A stretch of DNA of 64,000 nucleotides. Source: Salticus scenicus. Its lineage: Eukaryota > Arthropoda > Arachnida > Araneae > Salticidae. A program made the position numbers and the translations under genes. Each line of letters opens with the position of its first letter. Position 1 is the stretch's first letter. Below, piece after piece: positions 33,081 to 45,793 of this stretch. Below the pieces are notes generated by a model. That model ran no database searches and had not been told where the DNA came from. It saw nothing but the letters and a program-made list of their open reading frames with translations. The DNA is taken from positions 211,716,496 to 211,780,495 of the forward strand of contig OZ005653.1 in assembly GCA_963930645.1 (NCBI GenBank), written 5' to 3'.

Positions 33081-33417
33081 GACTGTTGTCACAGCCCCTC
33101 TCTAAAAGTTAAGTAGTGAACTTCAAAAAGTGTAATACAATATTTTACATAAATATTATATTTCATATACACAAAACTGAACTTGAATTTAGTTTTGCAG
33201 CAAAAACGCAAAATGTAACCAATTATATACACCCAATCATTACATTAAAAATATTTGAACCATATATAATAATGTATTCTTACATTTGTCGCACTTTACA
33301 GTTTATAAATATGAAAAAAATATAGTTCGCAGAATATCAGTTATATAACTACGACACCATTTTACACAAAAAATAGTAAACAATGGAACGATTTACATTT
33401 AACTTGATAAAAATCAT

Positions 33418-33421
33418 TATA

Positions 33422-33455
<34 letters not shown>

Positions 33456-33475
33456 TGTGTGTGTGAGTGTGTGTT
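33418..33475. repeat. TA, T and GT low-complexity cluster
   Basis: TA repeat of about 22 bases, T-run of about 17 and a GTGTGTGAG-type tract in succession. Confidence 0.85.
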
Positions 33476-33559
33476 AGTCTTAAGGTTTTAGATACAAATT
33501 TTGTAACACGCTGAAGTCATATTAAAGATGTCATACACAGCCCTGTTAAAAATAATATA

Positions 33560-33722
33560 CAGTCGAACGAACTTATTGTGAATTCTGTTAACGTGATTTT
33601 TTTTTAACATGAACTGTGTCCAACGTCAAAAGGAATATTAGTTTCTGAGTTACAATGAACTACTGATAACAAGAACAGAATTTTTATCCCCCTTGAGATT
33701 CACATTAACGAGTTTAGACTAT
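33560..33722. mobile_element. Tc1/mariner-type MITE (cagtcgaac family), decayed copy
   Basis: Shares tacagtcgaac, acgtgattttttttaacat, gaactactgataac and ccttgagattca with the element at 4803-4990. The right terminus is mutated (gtttagactata). Confidence 0.75.
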
Positions 33723-34239
33723 AGTACGTTTCCCCAGAAAAATGTTTTCGGTTTAACTGCAACCGATATTTTTTAAAGAATGGTACGTTATGCTTTACAA
33801 CTTTAATAGAGCTATTTTAGTCGTAAGCACCACTAAAATAGTGATAATTAGCACCAAAATATTAGTTAAAGCTAAATCTGCATATTTTGCACTGTTTATT
33901 GATTGAAACACTGAAATATTATTTTTAAAATTGTACTGGGGAAATATTGAAGTTTATTAGCTTTAAAAACATTAATGTTTGTCATAAATTAAATTTACAA
34001 TTTCATACCTACTTGCATGCATTAATTTTCCAATAAATAATCATAATTGATTTCTTTCTCTTCATTTTTGTCTTATTTATACCATGACGTGTTAAAATTA
34101 TCTGCGATTATGGACTTATTCTCATAAAATTGCACTTATATTCGAATTTTTACGAAAAAGATTTAATAATCTTCAATTCATCACAAGTGAATCGAACTGT
34201 CCTTAATTTAGCACGAATACGTTGTAAAACTCACTAATC

Positions 34240-34440
34240 CTTTCCATGCCACTGACGAGATATCTCGTCAGTCTGCTTGCTTCAACTCGCCACTGACGAG
34301 ATATCTCGTTTCCAGTGTTTGTTCAATTCTCACTCATGATGTCACCAGCTGTTTGGCAATTAAGCCAAACACTTAGCTAGTAATTAGTTATAAAAACAGG
34401 CAACAGATGGCGGGCAATATTGGGGGCAGTGTAAGGGTTA
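34240..34440. other. Repeat with perfect 20-base palindrome
   Basis: CTGACGAGATATCTCGTCAG at 34252-34271 is a perfect palindrome, and its core ACGAGATATCTCGT is repeated at 34296-34309. The segment ends near agtgtaagggttaa at 34427-34440 and starts near aatcctttccatgccactga, suggesting weak inverted ends of a piggyBac-like (TTAA) MITE; this class is a guess. Confidence 0.5.
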
Positions 34441-34540
34441 AACTTCAATCTCGACAACAAATGAATCACCAAATAAAATTGGCTTCATTTAGTGATACTA
34501 ATACTAAGCTTTAGTCAACAGTTATGTTTGCTGACTCAAA

Positions 34541-34600
34541 AAAAAAAAAAAAAAAAAGAAAAAGAAAAAGAAAAGAAAAGAAAAAGAAAAAAGAAAATGT
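34541..34600. repeat. Poly-A/GAAAA microsatellite
   Basis: A-run followed by repeated gaaaaa units. Confidence 0.85.
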
Positions 34601-34849
34601 CTCAGGAGCAATTTTCAGCGAAATAATTAAAAAAGAAAGGGAAAAAAAGCGGCAACACATAAAAATATTTGCTTTATATTTTCCAAATTCTAGAATATAA
34701 TCTTTAGTAATGCATTAATTGAACTTTCATATTTGGATTTTTTTTTTTAAATAAATATACTTTTTTACTAATTACAAATTTAAACATAACGAATAATAAA
34801 AGAAAAAAAAAAAAGAAAGAAAAATTTATAAATTCTACCTACACAATAG

Positions 34850-35091
34850 TTAGTATATTGTTATTAATCTGCACTGAAGAAATATAAATGATAACTTTTA
34901 AAATAAATTACATGCAAGCACGATAAATCCTAATAAATATCTATCTTTTTTCCTTTTCATGTTAATTTATTTATGAAGAACATTCAAATATTCTGTCAAT
35001 ATTTAGTCTCTTCCTTTTTATTTATGCATTAAGGAAAGAAAAAAAAAAGAGATTAATTGCACGAAAAAAAAATGTATATACATCTAGGAAA

Positions 35092-35131
<40 letters not shown>

Positions 35132-35550
35132 CTTTCATTTTATTTCACTTCATATATGCGCGTTCTTTGTTCTTTTCATTAAAAAATTAGTGTTGATGTA
35201 AGTAGTGATAAATTACTTTCTTTTCCCCATCTTATAATCTGTTTATATTTTCTTATAATGAACGCATTTTTATTGTTGAAACTGTATTCAAACTGCATAG
35301 AACTTAAAAATGCTTAAATTTTTGAAAAATAGATAAAATAATTTAGAAATTAGAAATTATTATTATTTTTTTATTGATATGTATCCTGAAAGACATTTTT
35401 TTTTTCTTTAACTAAAGGAAAAATTGTTTATCATAAACTTATAACGGAAAAGCATGATTATAAAAATCGTATTGCATGTTAATAATATTAAATTAATCAA
35501 ATACAATTTTTAATTAAAGAAAAATAAAATATATGTGCACGAAATATTTT
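34850..35550. repeat. Diverged duplicate of 37.25-37.85 kb
   Basis: Shared in order with 37250-37850: aaataaattac, ttctgtcaatattt against tttgtcaatactt, gagattaattgca, agtagtgataaatta against aacagtgataaatta, and the attgttg...ttgcatagaa block. The offset is about 2.4 kb. No coding potential. Confidence 0.7.
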
Positions 35551-35580
35551 ATGAGAATTTAATTTACTCTTATTCTGCTA

Positions 35581-35792
35581 CAGTCGGTAACAGAGGTATC
35601 CGAACACCAGCAAAAATTCATATATAAAAAAGTAGAGTTGATACAGTTTTGTTAAATAAATCCTTGTTGAATCATGTTCTTACACTGACTAAGAACAGGA
35701 TTCGATAAGGATTTATTAATCAAAACAGTATTAACTCTACTTTTTTTACATATGGATTTTTGCTAGTGTTTGGATACTTTTGTTACCGACTG
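35581..35792. mobile_element. Tc1/mariner-type MITE (cagtcggyarc family), full copy
   Basis: Near-perfect palindrome: cagtcggtaacagaggtatc at the left and gatacttttgttaccgactg at the right, flanked by TA (35579-35580, 35793-35794). Arms extend about 95 bases to a short centre around ctgactaagaac. Confidence 0.9.
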
Positions 35793-35799
35793 TACATTG

Positions 35800-36840
35800 A
35801 TGTATGTTAACCCTTTTACACGCAGTGTCCTCCTTACAAAGTCACAATTATTATTTCCCCATCAGCAAAAATTCATATTGGAATGATTTAACAAAATTTT
35901 ATTTTTCAAACATAAAGTTATATATTCAGAAATATTTCATTAGAAATTTTCCATAAAAATTTTTGAAAATAAGATTTAACAAAGCATTAAAAATATTTAT
36001 TTTATGTACAACTTGATAAATTTAATATATATATATATATATATATATTTAATGCGTTAATGGGACGCTCATGCACTGCAAAAGAAATTCTACTAAAATA
36101 CAGAAAAATTGTATAATAATCTTAAAAAAAAAAAAACGTTTCCTAAAACTATTTTGCTGTAAAATAAATTTACATCTCAATTTGACATGAGATATTTTTT
36201 TTTTTTTCTGTAAACAGATAAAGTCTGTGACCATTAGTGCCAATTTTAAGTGGTAGGTAAATATTTTTTTCTGTTTTGTATACGAAAACTTGGCATTAAA
36301 GCAGAAACAAGTATTTAAAAAATATTTAAAAAAAAAAAAAAAAAAACAATAAAAGAATAATAATAATAATAATAGAATGTAATAATTATTGTAAAAAAGT
36401 AATGTGTTTATAAAATTTTCAGATTCATTAAATTGAATCGGCATTTTATATTGAGTTTCAAGTAATCTAATTTTTTTAAATAGAAAAATTAATTATTCCT
36501 TAAAACTGAAAAATTAATAATTAAAACTAGGAATTAGAATCATGCATTTAAACCAATGAATCAATAATGATTCACTTCTAAGAAATATTCAAGAAACTGT
36601 ACAGTTTTGCGATGAAGAATTTAACTATTTTATGTTATTTTCTGTTGAAATCACTTGAAACTTATTTAAATTCTTGCAAAAATTTTTAAGTATTTTTCTT
36701 CATTTTATAATTATATTAATATTTCACAGCTCGTTGGAGTCCCATACATTTATTTTATAGCTGAATGAAAAACATATTCTAAAGTAATACGTTTAATATT
36801 TATTCAAGAAAAAGAGGTGCTAATAAACAACATAAAATAT
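35800..36840. other. AT-rich stretch, nothing recognised
   Basis: Includes a TA tract at 36026-36048, A-runs near 36124 and 36330, and an ATT run near 36360. The minus frame at 36049-36444 is a low-complexity artefact. Confidence 0.5.
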
Positions 36841-36842
36841 GG

Positions 36843-36912
36843 TTCCGTGACAGAGAAATAACCCCGTCGCCTACTATGCGTTAGACACTGGTTCGATCCT
36901 GCCGGTCGAAGT
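36843..36912 (+). other. tRNA-like fragment (SINE head?)
   Basis: Reads ggttccgtgacagagaaata, ccccgtcgcctactatgcgt and gacactggttcgatcctgcc; the box-B-like ggttcgatcc is clear but no full cloverleaf folds. Followed by a T-run and a GT microsatellite (36951-36970), consistent with a SINE remnant. Confidence 0.4.
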
Positions 36913-37249
36913 AGAAAATTTTATTTAAAGCCTTTTTTTTTTTTGTTTTGTTTGTGTGTGTGTGTGTGTGCATCTATGAAAAATATCAGTTTTTAAAGAT
37001 TTTTTTTTTTTTTGCATTGCTTTATTACGGAAAACTTATGTTATTATTATTATTATTGTTATTTTCATAGCAGAAAGCGAGATATATGTATTTCATTTGT
37101 AATGTAACAAAATTTTCTGTACAGTGTATTTGCACATTCGAGAAAAAAATTACACTTAAACTTTACATACTAAATTTTTCATTAGTTAATAACCAAAGAA
37201 AACTGAAAGAAAGATTACATTTTGATTTCATGCACACATTAATGTGATC

Positions 37250-37850
37250 ATTATTATTAATTCACCCCTGGGAAATAAAAATGATATCTTTTAAATAAAT
37301 TACGTGTAAATACAGTAAACCCTTTTAAATATGTTATTTCTTTCTTTTCCCTTCTAACCTGTGTAAAAAGAACGTTGAAATATTTTGTCAATACTTTGTT
37401 TTCCTTTTTATGTTTGCATTAAAAAAATAAGAGATTAATTACATGGGAAAAATTCTATGTATGCAGAAAAAAAAAATATGCTTTTTCATTTTTCTTATCT
37501 GACGCCATCTCTGTGCATTCATTTCATTCGAAAATTAATGTTGAAGTAAACAGTGATAAATTATGCTTTATTTTTCGTCTTATAATACGTGTCTTTAGAT
37601 TTCTTTTAAATGAATGCATTGTTATTGTTGGAGTTCTAATTTAATTGCATAGAATTAGAACATATTACATTGAGGAATTTTCAAAAGACGAATAAAATGA
37701 TTTGGAATTTACAAATGAAATAATATTATTATTAATACGTGTCTTGTAAGACTCTTTTTTTTTTTTTTTTTGATTTAATTTTTTTAAAAATCTTAGCACG
37801 CTGTAGCATGTTTTAAAAATCGTGTTATATTAATCAATCATATCAATTTA
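37250..37850. repeat. Diverged duplicate of 34.85-35.55 kb
   Basis: Second copy of the short-range duplication described at 34850; a T-run lies near 37754. Confidence 0.7.
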
Positions 37851-38819
37851 GTATCTATATATTAATGCACAAGTATGGAATTTTTCGTACGTTTTTAACA
37901 AATTAACTAAAAGAGTAGGGAATTAAAAATTGTATCATTCGAAAGGTATGGTTAATGTGAGTTTGGAAAAAGACAAATATGTCTTTATTTTTTTTTATAA
38001 AACATACATAATATTTTGAATTACAAATTATTCATTAAAATGATTTTTGATAATGAATACAGACGATTTTCCTCTCAAAAATGTATCTATATATTAATAA
38101 GCAAACATGAAAATGATCATGCACTTTTAGCAAATTTTTAATTGGAAAAGGGACATAAAGTTAATAACAGAAAAAAAATCTTTTAAACAACTTCTTTCTT
38201 TTTTTTTCTTTTTTTTTCTTTCTTTTTCTTTCTTTTTTTTTTTTTTTTTTTTTTATAGGTATCTATAAAAAAGAAAGGAAAATGAATTGCAAATATTGTT
38301 TAAATTTCATTGCATAACATAGTTTTTTTCTGATATAAATTTTCATTTGTGAATGACCCCTTATCTCAAAGACCTTTTAAGAAATCAGCTGCAAAACAGC
38401 TCATTTAGTTAAAGATATCGCTATGAATTTTTGTGATATTCAACTGGATTATTTTTATAAGGGGCTCTATACAGTTGAGTATTAAACTATGTCCAAGTTT
38501 TATTTGCTACAGTCAAGGCATGCGCAGTAATAAAATATTTACTACAACTGTCCATATCTCTTGGAATATTAAATATATTTGTTTTAAACTATTGTATAAT
38601 TATTTAGGCATATGTTGTCATGCTTTTCAAAAGTTTCATGAAATATGAAGAAAACCCTTTGGAGTTATAAAGTAAGAACTTGTGAAATTTTTTTCATCTT
38701 TTAATAAAATATTAATAACTCTTTAAATATTTCAGATATTCTCACAAAACTCTACACACGTTTAAAATGTAACATTAATAACCATATATAAAATTTGCAA
38801 ATCAATCGACGATTTTCCA
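37851..38819. other. AT-rich stretch, nothing recognised
   Basis: TTTC/T-rich run at 38190-38255. A slightly more balanced segment at 38340-38640 has a short plus frame without motif. Confidence 0.45.
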
Positions 38820-39034
38820 TATACAGGGTAATCACAAATACTTTTTATTTTATTGGATTTGTTGTTCGTCCCCTAAGGAACTTCGTGACAAAATTTTTGT
38901 TGGAAATAATCAGGAAAGACATGTTTTCTTTATCCCCAAAATTCAAGAGCAACACATTAAGTATTTTTTAAGGTATTACACAAAACGTAAAAAAAGCGAA
39001 AGTGTTCCCATTATTTTGTTCATCACCTGTATAT
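38820..39034. mobile_element. MITE with tatacaggtgat-type ends
   Basis: Left atatacagggtaatcac and right (reversed) tatacaggtgatgaac form short inverted ends, in the style of mariner MITEs. About 215 bases, non-coding. Confidence 0.5.
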
Positions 39035-39077
39035 ACATTAGAGATGGGAATGGTCCGAAAAAATACGAAAATTTTGG

Positions 39078-39078
<1 letters not shown>

Positions 39079-39110
<32 letters not shown>
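39079..39110. repeat. AAC trinucleotide microsatellite
   Basis: About ten AAC units. Confidence 0.9.
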
Positions 39111-39539
39111 AAACAGATTTTTCCGAAAGGGTTTATTTCCACCCGGAAAAATTGAGAATTTTGAAATTTCTAGCATACAGTTAACGTATTTAGAAATTTA
39201 TAATATTTACATTCCGGTGCTTTTTTCTTGAAATTTTTTTTCATGTTCTGTACCTTACATGAAAACACTGATTCTGAAAATATTCGTAATTCAAAAATAA
39301 AGTTTTAACCATGTAAGCAAATGGTAATATTGAAATATTTAAGTATTACAATGACCTCCCTCCCGTCACACCCATTTGGAATTACTTTTTCTTTTTTTTT
39401 TCAAACTCATTCATACATTTGTCTTTTTTTTTTTTTTTGAACACGCTTTTATTAGTTTCACTTGTATGTATGCTTGTATGTATGTTTGTAACTGCTCTGG
39501 GAGCAAACAAAAAATCTATATTGTAAAAAAAAGGCTCTT

Positions 39540-39625
39540 CCTACGTGAGCGCTGTGGTTGCGAGGTAAAGCTCCGTGCTACGAACATAAAGGTCTATCGT
39601 TCGAGCCCAGTCAGGGGAGATTTTT
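39540..39625 (+). other. tRNA-like fragment, CAT-type anticodon loop
   Basis: Reads gagcgctgtggttgcgaggt, gctacgaacataaaggtc and tatcgttcgagcccagtcag. The D-arm-like and T-arm-like parts are visible, but stems are imperfect. Likely a tRNA-derived SINE head; not a functional tRNA. Confidence 0.4.
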
Positions 39626-39867
39626 TAAAAATGGTTTTTGTTTCATTCTAAATTATTTTAATTAAAGATTTAAATTTATGTAAATATTATGGTGTGTCAC
39701 TCACACGATTTTCTCTTACCCTGCATTTTAATACTAAGATAGATATTTTTTGCTTTTTAGTTCACATTTCTATAAAAGCGTGTTCTTTAATTTTTTAAAA
39801 GTATAATATTATTGAATATATATCCTTTGACTTGTCTAACTGTATTATTTTAATGTGTGTAGATATA

Positions 39868-40980
39868 CACTAAGCGACAAAAAAGAAAGAAAAAAAAAAA
39901 AAAAAAAAAGCCGCACTGCAGAAAAAAGGACTTTTACCTTTTTTTATTTGTAATAACTTTAAAATTAATGGTTGAAACAAGTAAAACTGCCATGTTTGTA
40001 TAAGACCAAAGAGATGAAATGATATCTATGTGCATTTTGGATTTAATAATTCGCTTTATTACACTCTACGAAGTACTTTATAAAAATCTACATAAAATTT
40101 CCTTTTTTAACATAATGCAATAACCATACACTTTGTATTCTATTGTGATTTATTATATGAAATAAACAAGTTATATTTTAATATATGAAATAAAACTATT
40201 TATTTGTTAGATCTAAGCAATTTTTTAATTAAAATATGTATTCTGCATTGGGTTAATTCCACCTTTACATGGAATTGGCTTTAATGCACAGTGGCATAGT
40301 ATTACACCGTTTTTTTATATAATTCTCAAAAATTTCACTGTGCTAAATATTGCAAATAATTTTTCTAGTTTTTGCAAATTTGTAGGCTGCAAATTTCGAA
40401 TCCTCCTCACTCTTCCCACGCCTTTTTATGACTAACATTTTCAAGCGAATTGAGATTAGGACTGTTTCCAAGTCTAAAAAAGAAGAAATTCTACGATATT
40501 CTTTGTGGGATTTAACTTAGAGTGAAAAAAGGTATGATTACCTACAAAATTATAGGTGCTCATGGGAATGGATAGGTAATTTTAACAACTTGATTCACAT
40601 TGACGTACCACACACGCCGTACAGCAAGGTGCATTATCATCTTGAAATGCTGTTTGAAGAAAAGTCTGAAATACCTCCAAATTGTCGGTCAGAAGCCACT
40701 TTTATAATCACTGTGTTTTATTTTGAGTTAATTGATCCCTTGAGCATGAAAATTTGTCTGATTCTTTGAAAAAGTATGCACCTCCGTACCATAATGTACG
40801 GAGAATGTGTCACTCTTTTAATAGAGCAGTTTTCATTAAATCAGTCTCATTTTTACCGTCCTAGTAGTTTTTTTCATCAGCTCGAAATAAATTAAACTTG
40901 ACTCAACAGAGAAACTCAGTTCAGCCCAACAATTAATTTCTATTTTTTTTTTTTTTTTTTTTTTAATTTTTGGTCAACTG

Positions 40981-41011
<31 letters not shown>

Positions 41012-41604
41012 GACCTTACTAATGGCTTTTTAGCAGATCTTCTTTTTTTTTTATCTGCCTCGTTTAATTGCTTCCGAACTATTTTTAAAGAAAGTATTTT
41101 GCTACACACTTTTTTAAAAAATCTTTTTTAAGTTCTGAACATGATACAAATGAAATTTTTAAACATTTGCTTTTTAACTTGCGGTTATCTTGCTTGGATG
41201 AGCAACGTGGCCGCCTAAAGCCAAATTTCCATTTTAAACGGCCAAAAAATTTTATATTTTGCTAAAAACCATTTTACCAATATTTCATTAATATTTAATT
41301 ATTTTTCCATCTCACGTATTAAAATATTATTTGATTTTCCTTCAAAAATTAATACTTTTTGTGGCATCGTTAGCTGCCTTATTCTTACCATTTTAGAAAT
41401 TATTTCTAAAATTACAGTTTTTCTGACAATTGAATTTTGTTTTTAACACTGGACTCAATGCTAAAGTGTATGTGGATTACAACATAATAAAATCTGTTCG
41501 AAAATTTACTTTTAAGTTATAAAATTGGCGGTTGTACAAGAGGAAAAGAAAAATATCAAAGTGCCACTTTTTTTTTTTTTTTTTTTTTTTTTTTGTCGCT
41601 TAGT
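39868..41604 (-). mobile_element. Decayed Tc1-like transposon
   Basis: The left terminus cactaagcgacaaaa (after TA) mirrors ttttgtcgcttagt at 41592-41604. On the minus strand, transposase catalytic-core pieces survive: FQDDNAPC near 40620-40660 (the Tc1 second Asp region) and LGNSPNLNSLENV near 40440-40475 (the third acidic residue region, PxNSPDLNPxEN). Frames are broken throughout, and long T-runs interrupt the interior near 40945, 40990 and 41570. About 1.74 kb, close to the usual Tc1 size. Confidence 0.82.
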
Positions 41605-41696
41605 ACATACACACATATCATTGCATGTAACAGTAAAAAATAAAAATAAAACATAAAAAAAAAATTAAAGAAAAAAATTGGCAATTTATACTATAA

Positions 41697-41991
41697 CAGG
41701 GTAGCTACTAGTTAGGGAATGTCAGGGGATTCAAGTGAATCTGGGAAACTCATGGAATAGTCGGGGAATTTCATGCAAAGTCAGGAGAATTTGACAAATT
41801 GTGTGTGGAAATAAGCTATATCTGAAAGATCGTTATTCTAAATTGCTAAATTGTTCATTGATTTTGTGAATTTTTTGGGGAAATAAACAGCATACGTCAA
41901 AAAAAAAAAAAAAAAAAGTCAGGGAAAATGCTGAAAAAATAGTCATGGAAAAGTCAGGGAATTTGGAAAAATTCTGATGTTAGCCACCCTG
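41697..41991. mobile_element. hAT-type MITE (cagggtagcta ends)
   Basis: Left cagggtagctactagttagg, right (reversed) cagggtggctaacatcag. The interior is full of gtcagggaa, gtcatggaa and gggaattt words. Flanks tactataa and tattaaaa are only partly alike, so the 8-bp duplication is not secure. Confidence 0.7.
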
Positions 41992-42159
41992 TATTAAAAA
42001 AAAAATCAATAATAAAATGTTGTTTTAAATTCCTAAAGTTCAATTAACTTTAAATAAAATTTTTATTTTAAACTTTCTTATTAATTTCATTTTAAGTGAT
42101 AATCTGAATCTAGAGTACAGCACCAGTTCCGGTAAACCGATTTTACCAGAGACTGACCA

Positions 42160-42420
42160 GCAATCAGGTTTGGGTCTGGTTGACTAAATTTTTTCTCTTG
42201 CGTATTAGGTTCAATTCAGGTTGACTGATTTATTTTTCTTATGGTTCAGATTGACTGAACTTTCTTCTTAGAAGCTGGGCTGTCTGATTTATTTTTCTTA
42301 TGGGTCAGATTGACTGAACTTTCTTCTTAGAAGCTGGGCTGTCTGATTTATTTTTCTTATGCGTCGGGTTCAGATTAAGATGACTGATTTTTTTTTTTTT
42401 TTTTTTTCTGCGGGTTAGGT
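42160..42420. repeat. 59-bp tandem repeat, about 2.5 clean units
   Basis: ctgatttatttttcttatg starts at 42225, 42284 and 42343, a 59-base period; the middle of the unit is gactgaactttcttcttaga. Degenerate related words (ggttgactgatt, gggtcgactt) extend the array on both sides. Confidence 0.85.
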
Positions 42421-43360
42421 TTAAGTTTTCAATGAGTCGGGTCGACTTAAGAAAATCTTTCAAAAAAATTTATCATAATAAACAGAAATTTGATATAATT
42501 ATAAACATACTACATATTCCCATGATTAAATATACGTATACACAAATGATTATATATATATTGTAGAAAGGCAAAAAACAAAGAAAAATCACATATATAT
42601 ACATATATATATATATACTAAACTTAAAGCATATTTTTGTACTCTTGAAGTACATAACGCCCATAAATGGTTAAAAATTAAAAATCCATTTTTCAAATTT
42701 TTAAATTTGTGGATTAGTGTACCAGTAACTTCATTATTATTATTTTTTTTTTTTTTAATGATTTACTAATTCTGTGACAATGAAAATTTATTTTATAACT
42801 TTAAAAAGTTCTGCATGATTTTCAGATGAATCATTAAATTTTATTTAGTTTTCGGGTTTCGGATATAAAGAAATCTGGTTTGAGTCGATGAAAAAACTTC
42901 TTTTTTTCTCTCGGTTTAATTCTAACCTAAATTCAATGTATCAATGCTGCTGGGAGATGAACATTCTGTAGGAATGCACACCCTATGCAAAATTAATGGT
43001 TGAATGATGATTTAACTAGTTTTTGGTGTTTTGTACAAGGATAGGTACTGGTACTTATGAAACAGAATGGCTCATTTTTTAATAGCAAAAGCTTTTTGTA
43101 TGTTTCTAAAAGGAAAATAATATAGATTGTATGTATTTTTAAATATATAATACTTTATATTTTCTAAAATATTATAACTATTAAGAAACCCTATTTTTAT
43201 GTGTAAAAATTCATTTTTTCACATTTTTTCCATTTTTTTTCAGAAAAAAAACTTTTTTTTTTTTTTTGAACTAAAACTGGGTTATTAACAACTATTAATA
43301 AAAAAATGCTAGAATTGTACTTTCGTTTACAGTAAGCGTTTTTAACACTTTCTAAGGTTT
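42421..43360. other. AT-rich stretch, nothing recognised
   Basis: TA/CATA microsatellite near 42590-42617. No gene support. Confidence 0.5.
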
Positions 43361-43369
43361 TAAGTGTGA

Positions 43370-43666
43370 ATAGGATTTCAGTTTGTGTATCTGTCCATCT
43401 GTCTGTCTATATGTCTGCCCGTGCTCTAACTCGTGTAAATATTTATGGAATTTCTCGAAACTGATAAATTTTATTGAAGTTCACTATCGGATGTTTCATA
43501 TTAAAAATAGAGTGAATATCTCTTCTGGTTTGTGTACAGGGACACCCAAAAGCATTCGAAAGCATTGTGTTCTATGAGTGTTATTTTTATAAATATTTTC
43601 CCTATAGAATGTTCCCCATTTAAAATGACATTAATAGGTACTGTACAACTAGTTTGCTTACAGGGA

Positions 43667-43699
<33 letters not shown>

Positions 43700-44060
43700 C
43701 ATTATGTTTTAGAACAGAATTTTTTGAAAGTTATATTTAAAAATCTTTTTACTGTTAAAATCATAAAAATATTGAAATGTATCGTTAATATTCTAAAATA
43801 ATGTTTTGTATAGAATATGATATGATTTACTTTCTGATTTACAGGGCTACACTAAAATATTCAGAGAGATCAAAAGCTGTAATTATAATCTAATGGCTGC
43901 ATTTTCTTTTGCGTTAAGCCTTTTTAGCTCTTTCCAAAATGCCTTAGAGTAATTTTGAAATCAATTAGTTTATCTGTATATTTTTCAGTCCTTCTGTCTG
44001 TTGTGTGATAACGTAGGGAAAGAATATTAAAAGTTATTCGATACAACAATCACGTACATT
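43370..44060 (-). repeat. 170-185 bp family, reverse-orientation decayed copy
   Basis: Phrases such as gtgtacagggacac (43530), cttacagggac (43660) and the CTGT-rich tract at 43388-43425 are reverse complements of the family core gtgtccctgtacac and of its GACAG tract at 48390. An A-run of about 28 is near 43670. Boundaries are approximate. Confidence 0.5.
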
Positions 44061-44079
44061 TGGAAAGTGTTACTAATCA

Positions 44080-44466
44080 ATGCGTACTGCATAATTTTTC
44101 TTTCTTGTTATGATTAATATTAATAATGAATAAATATGATTTACATTTAATTATGAATTGAATATACGAAAAATAATTTTCACCTTTCTTGAAATGAAAT
44201 TGTTTGAACCATCCCATAATTCCTAATTGCTGTGTTGCTGGAATTAATATTAAAAAGGAAAATTGAAAAAAAAAAAAAAGCATAATGCACTGATGTTTTC
44301 TTAAACCACACTATGGATTGATTTTTAAAAATAAAGCCAAATAAGGATTTTTTTTCCAGTTTTATCTATTTTAGAGTAGGTGCTTCTTTTATTTTCATTT
44401 TCTTTTTATATTAAAACTAAAGAAAAGCATCGAAATTAGATAAAAAATCAAAAACTAAGACTTTTC

Positions 44467-44500
<34 letters not shown>

Positions 44501-45230
44501 GTGAATAGTAAATTAATTATACAAAATTTATGAATAAAAATTCGAAGAATTTACAAGTTTGCTTACTTTTGAATAAACTTATTTTAATACCTGTAAGATT
44601 AATTTTTCTTATAATAGAATTAAAAAAAATAAATAAATAACTAAATAGGTAACTAAATAAAAATAAATTTATTCATTCATATAAAAGTTATTTTCGCCAT
44701 GTATGCATAAAACATTATTTTAATAATGTTTACAACTTTAACTTTCACATCTTAAAAAAAATTCAACATTCGTTTTACGAAAATGAATATTATAAATTTA
44801 ATTAACTATGACAAAACAGTTTAAAAAATCGTTCAGCAAAAAATTGCCTATATTATAACAATTGCTTCCATATTATATTTTAGAAGAGAGGAAATTTAAA
44901 AATATACACCTATACTTGTGTTATTAATTTAAAAAGAAAAAAAAAATAAATAAAAATGTGGAACTTTTATTAAATTAAAAACTGACTACGAAGAAATTTA
45001 GTTTTTTGAAATTTCAATCTAAAATTATAATTAGATTTTTATTTTGTTACTTCTAATAGTGAATTTTATTTAAAACTAAATTTAAATATATTATTGCTTA
45101 AAATGTTTAAGAATTATTTTCTAGTGTTTAACAGAAATAGCAATATAAATTAAATTAGGATGCCTATGTAGTCACATCTTCTTTTTTATATAACAAAATG
45201 CTAGAGATTTTAAATGTCTAATTTAATATT
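44080..45230. repeat. Diverged duplicate of 7.19-8.19 kb
   Basis: Second copy of the block described at 7190; contains an A-run of about 31 near 44469. Frames here carry no motif. Confidence 0.75.
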
Positions 45231-45780
45231 ACTTTTAAAAACAGAATTCGTCAACGGACAGTAATAGAGCGAGATATTTGTTCAAATTTTATTCTATATT
45301 ATTATTGTAAGAAGTTTACTTTTTATCAATTAGATAAAATGAGCTTTAAAAACTGAAACTGCTCATTACACTACTCGGCATTAAAATTGCCCCCCAACAC
45401 CATGTCTTCAAATTCTTATGCAAAATGACCGAATATGACGGCCATTTTGCCCTATCACCAACCGTGTTTTAAGAACGTCCTCCTATTTTTACCACTTTTC
45501 GGTAATTTTATGGCTATAAATTTGATTTATAGTGGAGAAAAGAAATATTTTAATTGTGAAATATCTTCTGAGGGCCTAAAGAGGGGAAAAATTCTACAAC
45601 ATGAAAATTTGCCGCAAGGGGAAGATTTATGGGGGGATTTGGCACTGAAATTATGAGTTGCATTTGTTAAATTTTATTAGTGGATTTGTAGATCAGGAGT
45701 CTCAACGTCCTATTTTCATCAGACATTATTCAATAGGTTATTTTTACTTATTACTTTTTATATAATAGTATATATTGATT
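45231..45780. other. No gene recognised
   Basis: The plus frame at 45435-45656 has no motif I can identify. The words ccatcatttt..gccc near 45440 resemble ggggcaaaatgggggtcat near 48640 in reverse, hinting at another inverted repeat. Confidence 0.4.
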
Positions 45781-45793
45781 CGATCGGCTTGTT

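Larger units (their letters stand above)
19610..34190. repeat. Copy 1 of the large collinear duplication
   Basis: Ordered matches to 52440-63810 run through this interval. Anchors are ggattggctcaaagatattt (20958 and 53618), ataaatcttcgtaaacat (25735 and 56015), aaatattccatg (32911 and 56975) and acttgcatgcattaattt (34011 and 63641). The copies are old: substitutions and indels are frequent. Copy 1 carries extra insertions: the Helitron at 21232, hAT-like sequence at 25879, the Penelope-like element at 26199, the 170-bp-family array at 29755, the Tc1-like element near 32050 and the MITE at 33560. No conserved host open frame is visible in either copy. Confidence 0.85.

Noticed and set aside
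36049..36444. 131-codon minus-strand frame
   Set aside because: It consists of Phe/Leu/Lys/Tyr runs from A and T homopolymers; no motif.
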